Source: Oscillospiraceae bacterium (GTDB lineage Bacteria; Bacillota; Clostridia; Oscillospirales; Ruminococcaceae). Taken from it: a DNA stretch of 7,528 nt. Below are positions 4,176 to 7,528 of this stretch, one piece after another (positions within the stretch are counted from its first letter, which is position 1; every line of letters begins with the position of its first letter). The stretch spans positions 1 through 7,528 of the forward strand of contig JAAWBP010000036.1 in the NCBI GenBank assembly GCA_022792755.1, given 5' to 3'. The translations under genes were made by a program, and so were the position numbers. The notes under the pieces were generated by a model. It searched no databases and had not been told where the DNA came from. It saw only the letters and a program-made list of their open reading frames with translations.

Positions 4176-5375
4176 CTATTTAGAGGTGTCCAGGACTTCG
4201 ACCGCTTTGGCGAGCTGTGTATCGTCAGCCTGCGCGAGCGTCCCGTGGGACAAGCTTTTTTCCGCATCGGCGGAAAGAGTCACCTCGTAATCCGGCTTGA
4301 TCCCAACTTCATTAAAGTTGGCGCTGACGGCAGGATTGAAATAAGCGCTGCTCAGAACAATGCCGCTGCCGTCCTTGAGCTGGTAGGACTGTTGCATGAC
4401 ACCCTGGCCGAAGGTGTTGGCACCGACCAGCTTCGACTTTCCGTAATCGCTCACATTCGCCGCAAAAAGCTCTGCCGCATATTGCGTTTTTCCGTTGACC
4501 AGCGTCACCATCGGGAGGTTTGTTTCATTGCTGTCTGAACGTTTCAGCAGCTCTGTCGTCCCATCCTTGTAGGTCGCGGACAAGAGATCCCCCGCTGGAA
4601 GGAGCAGATCCAGCATCTCGCAAGCACTCATCAAATCCCCGCCCGCCGTGTTGCGCAGGTCAAAGATGATCCCAGTGGCTTCAGACTGCGTGATTTCATT
4701 CAGCACCGAACGGAATTGCTTGACCGCAGCAGCCGAAAAGGCCGAAATTTTGACATAAGCGTTCCCATCTTCGCGCATTTCAAGCGACACGACCGGCATT
4801 TCAAAGACCTTATAAAGGATCTGGCAGCTGCTGTCCACGCTGTCGCGGCGGTAAGTAATCTGCACCCTCGTTCCAGGCTCACCCATCAGCTGTTCAAGAG
4901 ATTCCGTATACCCGGCCGTCCGGATATCCTGCTCGTTCACCGCGACGATCAAGTCGCCGTCCTTCAGCTCCGCTGCGGCCGCCGGAGAATTGTCATATAC
5001 GGTATTCAAACGGATATAGCCGCTTTCATCCCGCGACATTTCCGCACCGATCCCCACCAGCCTGCCGTTTTCAATCGCCTGGAGGCGGCTGAACGTCTCT
5101 GCGTCATAATAAGCGGCATAAGGGTCGTTCGACCCCTTCATCAACCCGCTCGAGAGCTCATTGAGCAGCGACTGCTCGTCCAATTCCCCAATGTAATTCT
5201 GACGGATCAGATGGTCTATTTCAGAAACTTTTTTATAAAGCTCTTCCCGTTCCTTTACGTTATAGACCTTATCGTTGAAGATGTTCATCGAAAAAATCAT
5301 GGTAACAGTAAAGGTAATTGCCGCAACCACCGCCATAAAACTGATCGCCGCACCCAGAGAAATCTTTTTATTCAT
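4176..5375 (-). CDS. S41-family (carboxy-terminal processing protease-like) protein with PDZ domain, catalytic dyad apparently lost
   Basis: A 399-residue, membrane-anchored relative of CtpA/CtpB/Tsp. An uncleaved-looking N-terminal membrane segment (about residues 8-31) puts the rest outside the cell. Then come the S41 N-terminal helical region ending in NDPYAAYYDAETF (83-95), a PDZ domain (about 105-180, with SPAAAAELKDGDLIVAVN) and the protease core with FDLRNTAGGDLMSA (238-251). In active members the next block is a VNxxTASAAE-type motif with the nucleophilic Ser, then TFGKGxxQ with the general-base Lys. Here they read VNGKTQYAAE (293-302) and TFGQGVMQ (321-328), so Tyr299 replaces Ser and Gln324 replaces Lys. 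The 25-residue spacing equals Ser430-Lys455 in E. coli Tsp, and Gln328 matches Gln459. It is therefore probably a pseudoprotease, perhaps a binding or regulatory partner of the M23 hydrolase encoded 35 bases upstream. The ATG has GGGAGG six bases before it. Gene order resembles ftsE-ftsX-ctpB. Confidence 0.93.
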   Translation of the reverse strand: MNKKISLGAAISFMAVVAAITFTVTMIFSMNIFNDKVYNVKEREELYKKVSEIDHLIRQNYIGELDEQSLLNELSSGLMKGSNDPYAAYYDAETFSRLQAIENGRLVGIGAEMSRDESGYIRLNTVYDNSPAAAAELKDGDLIVAVNEQDIRTAGYTESLEQLMGEPGTRVQITYRRDSVDSSCQILYKVFEMPVVSLEMREDGNAYVKISAFSAAAVKQFRSVLNEITQSEATGIIFDLRNTAGGDLMSACEMLDLLLPAGDLLSATYKDGTTELLKRSDSNETNLPMVTLVNGKTQYAAELFAANVSDYGKSKLVGANTFGQGVMQQSYQLKDGSGIVLSSAYFNPAVSANFNEVGIKPDYEVTLSADAEKSLSHGTLAQADDTQLAKAVEVLDTSK

Positions 5376-5410
5376 CCGCCGCCTCCCAATTCATTGTTGT
5401 CCATTCTCTA

Positions 5411-6580
5411 TCATCCAGTCGCCATCACATAGTTGAGCGGATTTTCCACTACGCCGTTGACACGCACCTCAAAATGGCAATGTACGCCATAAGCTTGTCC
5501 TGTTTGTCCTGCAAGCGCAACGGTCTGCCCTTGCTGCACCTGCTGCCCATAAGAAACCTGCAGGCTGGTATTATGTGCGTAAACGGTGGAATAACCCCCG
5601 CCGTGATCAATAATGACAATATTGCCATAGGAGCTGCTGAAATTCGCGCGGATAACCGTTCCGCTTTTTGCAGCGCGGATCGGCGTATTATATGGGCAGG
5701 GAATGTCAATCCCCTTATGGAACTCCCGGACGCCGTTGAGAATCCGGTACCCATACCCGCTGGAGATGCGGGTGCGCCCCGCCACCGGCCAGAGCCACCC
5801 GCCGGGGGAAAGCTGGCCCGTGCTTTGATGGGTCCGAATATACTCTTTAATCTCGGCATCCGCCGCTTCTAAGTCCTGCACAATTTCGGCATAGCTCTTC
5901 TTAGCCTTGGCTTCCAGCAGCTTAAGCTGCTCGAGTTCTTCATTCGACTCAGCTCTCGCCTGGTCGAGCTGGCTCTGCTTTGAGATCAGCGACTGGCGGT
6001 CGGCCTCCACCTGCTTGCGGGATTCTTCGATCGCCGCCTTATCCTCTTCGATCTGCCTTTTCTGGGCGCTCAGCTCCTCGATCAGCCGGTCGTCGTGGTC
6101 GGCGATCCGCTGGATCGTTTCAGCGGCCGACAGAAACTCCGCAAAGGTGGAACTGCCGAAAAGGACGCTCAAGACAGTCGCATCATTTGACATATACATG
6201 GCCCGCAGCCGCTTTTTAAAGAGGTCGAAATTCTCGTCAATGTTTTTCTGCGCCTGTTCGATCTCGGTTTCCTTTTGAGAAATCTGGTCGTTGAGGGTGC
6301 TGATCCGCTGGTTCAATGTCGAAATCTGGCTTTCGACATTGTTGATCTGATAACTCAGCTGGTTTTGATATGCTTCTTGATTTTTAACGTCTTTTTTTGC
6401 CTGATTTAACTCATTGGCAATTTGTTTCTCCTGGTTTTTAAGATCGTTGAGCTTGTTCTCAAGATCGGCTAAAGTTGTGGCCTCCGCCTTAAAAGGAGGC
6501 GCCGAAACAACTCCTACAGTCAGTACGGTGCAAAAAAGCAAAACCGCAATCGCTTTTGTCCACGTTTTCCTCTTCGTCAC
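5411..6580 (-). CDS. Secreted coiled-coil murein hydrolase with LytM/M23 peptidase domain (EnvC/PcsB-like)
   Basis: A 389-residue exported protein that probably cuts peptidoglycan cross-bridges at the division site under FtsEX control. It has a basic N-terminus and hydrophobic core (about residues 10-27), with likely signal peptidase cleavage after AEA (34) or VSA (27). Residues about 36-250 are a long coiled coil, interrupted by the segment RAMYMSNDATVLSVLFGSS (126-144) typical of CwlO/PcsB-type N-terminal domains. The M23 domain occupies about 260-385 and keeps its zinc ligands: HKGID (His288, Asp292), YAH (His336) and HCH (His367, His369). Unlike E. coli EnvC, whose LytM site is degenerate, it should be catalytically competent. 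The start is a GTG; GAGGGGG lies just upstream and the gene begins 15 bases after the ftsX stop, so the two are surely co-transcribed. Partner assignment to FtsX is inference from gene order and domain type. Confidence 0.95.
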   Translation of the reverse strand: MTKRKTWTKAIAVLLFCTVLTVGVVSAPPFKAEATTLADLENKLNDLKNQEKQIANELNQAKKDVKNQEAYQNQLSYQINNVESQISTLNQRISTLNDQISQKETEIEQAQKNIDENFDLFKKRLRAMYMSNDATVLSVLFGSSTFAEFLSAAETIQRIADHDDRLIEELSAQKRQIEEDKAAIEESRKQVEADRQSLISKQSQLDQARAESNEELEQLKLLEAKAKKSYAEIVQDLEAADAEIKEYIRTHQSTGQLSPGGWLWPVAGRTRISSGYGYRILNGVREFHKGIDIPCPYNTPIRAAKSGTVIRANFSSSYGNIVIIDHGGGYSTVYAHNTSLQVSYGQQVQQGQTVALAGQTGQAYGVHCHFEVRVNGVVENPLNYVMATG

Positions 6581-6595
6581 TGCAATCCCCCTCTA

Positions 6596-7504
6596 TCAAA
6601 CCTTGAGATGATTCCGAACGCTGAAGGTACAGCCAATCGTACCGACGACAACGCCTGCCCCCAGAAAACTTCCGAACAGCGGCCACATGACTTCGTCAAA
6701 CAAAATCAGGCTGCCCAGCAACTGGCCGAGCCAGGTGGAAGCGTGGTCGCTGACATAACCAAACAATAAAGTATAACCGCCCCAGGTCAGCAAAAACGCC
6801 AGTACCGCGGCAATCGCGCCGATCAAAACGCCCTCTACAAAGAAGGGAACCCGGATAAAGTTGTTGGTGGCCCCCACATACTTCATGATGTTGATTTCCC
6901 TGCGGCGGCTGAACACCGTCGCACGGATAGTATTTGCAATGATCACCAGGGAAACCACACAGAGAACCGCTACCAGCACCACGCTGAACACATTGATCAT
7001 ATCCTTGATATTCGTCATGGTGTCCGCAACGTCGGTCGGCGCATTGATCTTTTCTTTGATCGGGTTCTCCTGGAGTTCCGCGACGATCACCGAAGTCTGG
7101 GAGATATCCGAAACCTTGAACCGGAAGGAAGCCGCACAGGGATTATCCTCCCCCTCAAGCCCCTCCAAAATGACAGCGTCCTCTCCCATCGTCACCTTGA
7201 ACTCTTCCAGCGCCTGTTCCTTATTGATATAAATCACGTCGAACAAGCGCTCATCCTGTTTGAGCGACGCGAGATTTTGGCTGATCTGCTCCTCGGTCGC
7301 ATCATCCTTGATGAAAAAGACAACTTCATTCTGGTCGCCGATATAATCGATCATATTGTTGATATTCGCCGTAATCAGCCAGGAAAAGCCGATCAGAAGC
7401 AAACAGGTCGTCAAAACCCCGATCGAGGCAAGCGACATCAGGCGGTTCAGCCATACATTGGTTGCCCCTTCTTTAACGAGATATTTGAAGCTGTTGGCTC
7501 TCAT
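6596..7504 (-). CDS. ftsX: Cell division protein FtsX
   Basis: The integral membrane half of the FtsEX complex, an ABC-transporter-like machine that uses ATP binding by FtsE to switch on septal peptidoglycan hydrolases outside the cell. The 302-residue protein has the family's four membrane segments: about 22-45, 171-193, 221-247 and 272-295. A large extracellular loop (about 46-170) between the first two is the part that contacts coiled-coil hydrolases in other bacteria. The cytoplasmic signature between segments 2 and 3, NTIRATVFSRRREINIMK followed by YVGATNNFIRVPFFVEG (191-225), is highly characteristic. Start: ATG at 7502-7504 with AGGAGGA (7509-7515) close upstream. FtsE, normally directly upstream, should begin beyond the right edge; its stop may lie in the last 24 bases (TGA, TAA and TAG all occur there), but its frame cannot be fixed. 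The M23 gene follows 15 bases downstream. Confidence 0.97.
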   Translation of the reverse strand: MRANSFKYLVKEGATNVWLNRLMSLASIGVLTTCLLLIGFSWLITANINNMIDYIGDQNEVVFFIKDDATEEQISQNLASLKQDERLFDVIYINKEQALEEFKVTMGEDAVILEGLEGEDNPCAASFRFKVSDISQTSVIVAELQENPIKEKINAPTDVADTMTNIKDMINVFSVVLVAVLCVVSLVIIANTIRATVFSRRREINIMKYVGATNNFIRVPFFVEGVLIGAIAAVLAFLLTWGGYTLLFGYVSDHASTWLGQLLGSLILFDEVMWPLFGSFLGAGVVVGTIGCTFSVRNHLKV

Positions 7505-7528
7505 GGCTTCCTCCTACATAATTATCAA

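Noticed and set aside
4716..5432. 238-codon open frame on the plus strand opposite the S41-like gene
   Set aside because: Antisense to a clear S41/PDZ protein, rich in His and Arg as expected from reverse reading, with no recognisable motif.
1..7528. CRISPR array, tRNA, rRNA or insertion sequence
   Set aside because: No regularly spaced 25-40 base repeats, no cloverleaf, no rRNA-like stretch and no transposase gene or paired terminal inverted repeats were seen on either strand.

Overview
The window looks like a chromosomal segment of a Gram-positive Clostridia-type bacterium. I infer an Oscillospirales/Ruminococcaceae-like genome of moderately high GC. The evidence is AGGAGG-type ribosome binding sites, a bacterial class II LysRS, and the gene order ftsX, M23 coiled-coil hydrolase, S41 carboxy-terminal-processing-protease-like protein, which resembles the ftsEX-ctpB neighbourhood of Firmicutes. 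All supported genes lie on the minus strand, so transcription runs from right to left.

Right part (about 3277-7528), cell-wall division cluster: ftsX (its partner ftsE should lie just beyond the right edge), then a secreted coiled-coil/LytM protein that is the likely FtsEX-controlled peptidoglycan hydrolase, then a membrane-anchored PDZ/S41 protein whose catalytic Ser and Lys are both replaced (Tyr299, Gln324), and then an unrecognised 270-residue protein. The start of that last gene is preceded by a long hairpin that covers its Shine-Dalgarno sequence. FtsX would transmit the ATPase state of FtsE to the hydrolase, and the S41-like protein is more likely a scaffold or regulator than an active protease.

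Middle part (1136-3293), housekeeping transcription/translation pair: a perfect-consensus promoter (TTGACA, 17 bp, TATAAT) overlaps the end of the unknown gene. It drives greA through a short leader that holds a terminator-like hairpin. lysS follows greA after another short hairpin, probably in the same transcript with partial termination between them.

Left part (1-1135), accessory-looking region: a 296-base non-coding stretch carries four helically phased TTACGCC-like repeats and a terminator hairpin whose better T-tract points against the local genes. Beyond it come a GNAT acetyltransferase and the first 33 codons of a P-loop kinase-like gene. Hand counts of single 60-base lines give about 35-43% GC in most of this part (35% at 241-300 and 541-600, 43% at 661-720, but 52% at 421-480) against 53-70% in the core genes, so it may have been acquired separately.

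The observations most worth following up are the apparently dead S41 protease in the ftsX cluster, the attenuator-like greA leader (compare the GraL arrangement of E. coli), and the hairpin that hides the ribosome binding site of the unknown gene.
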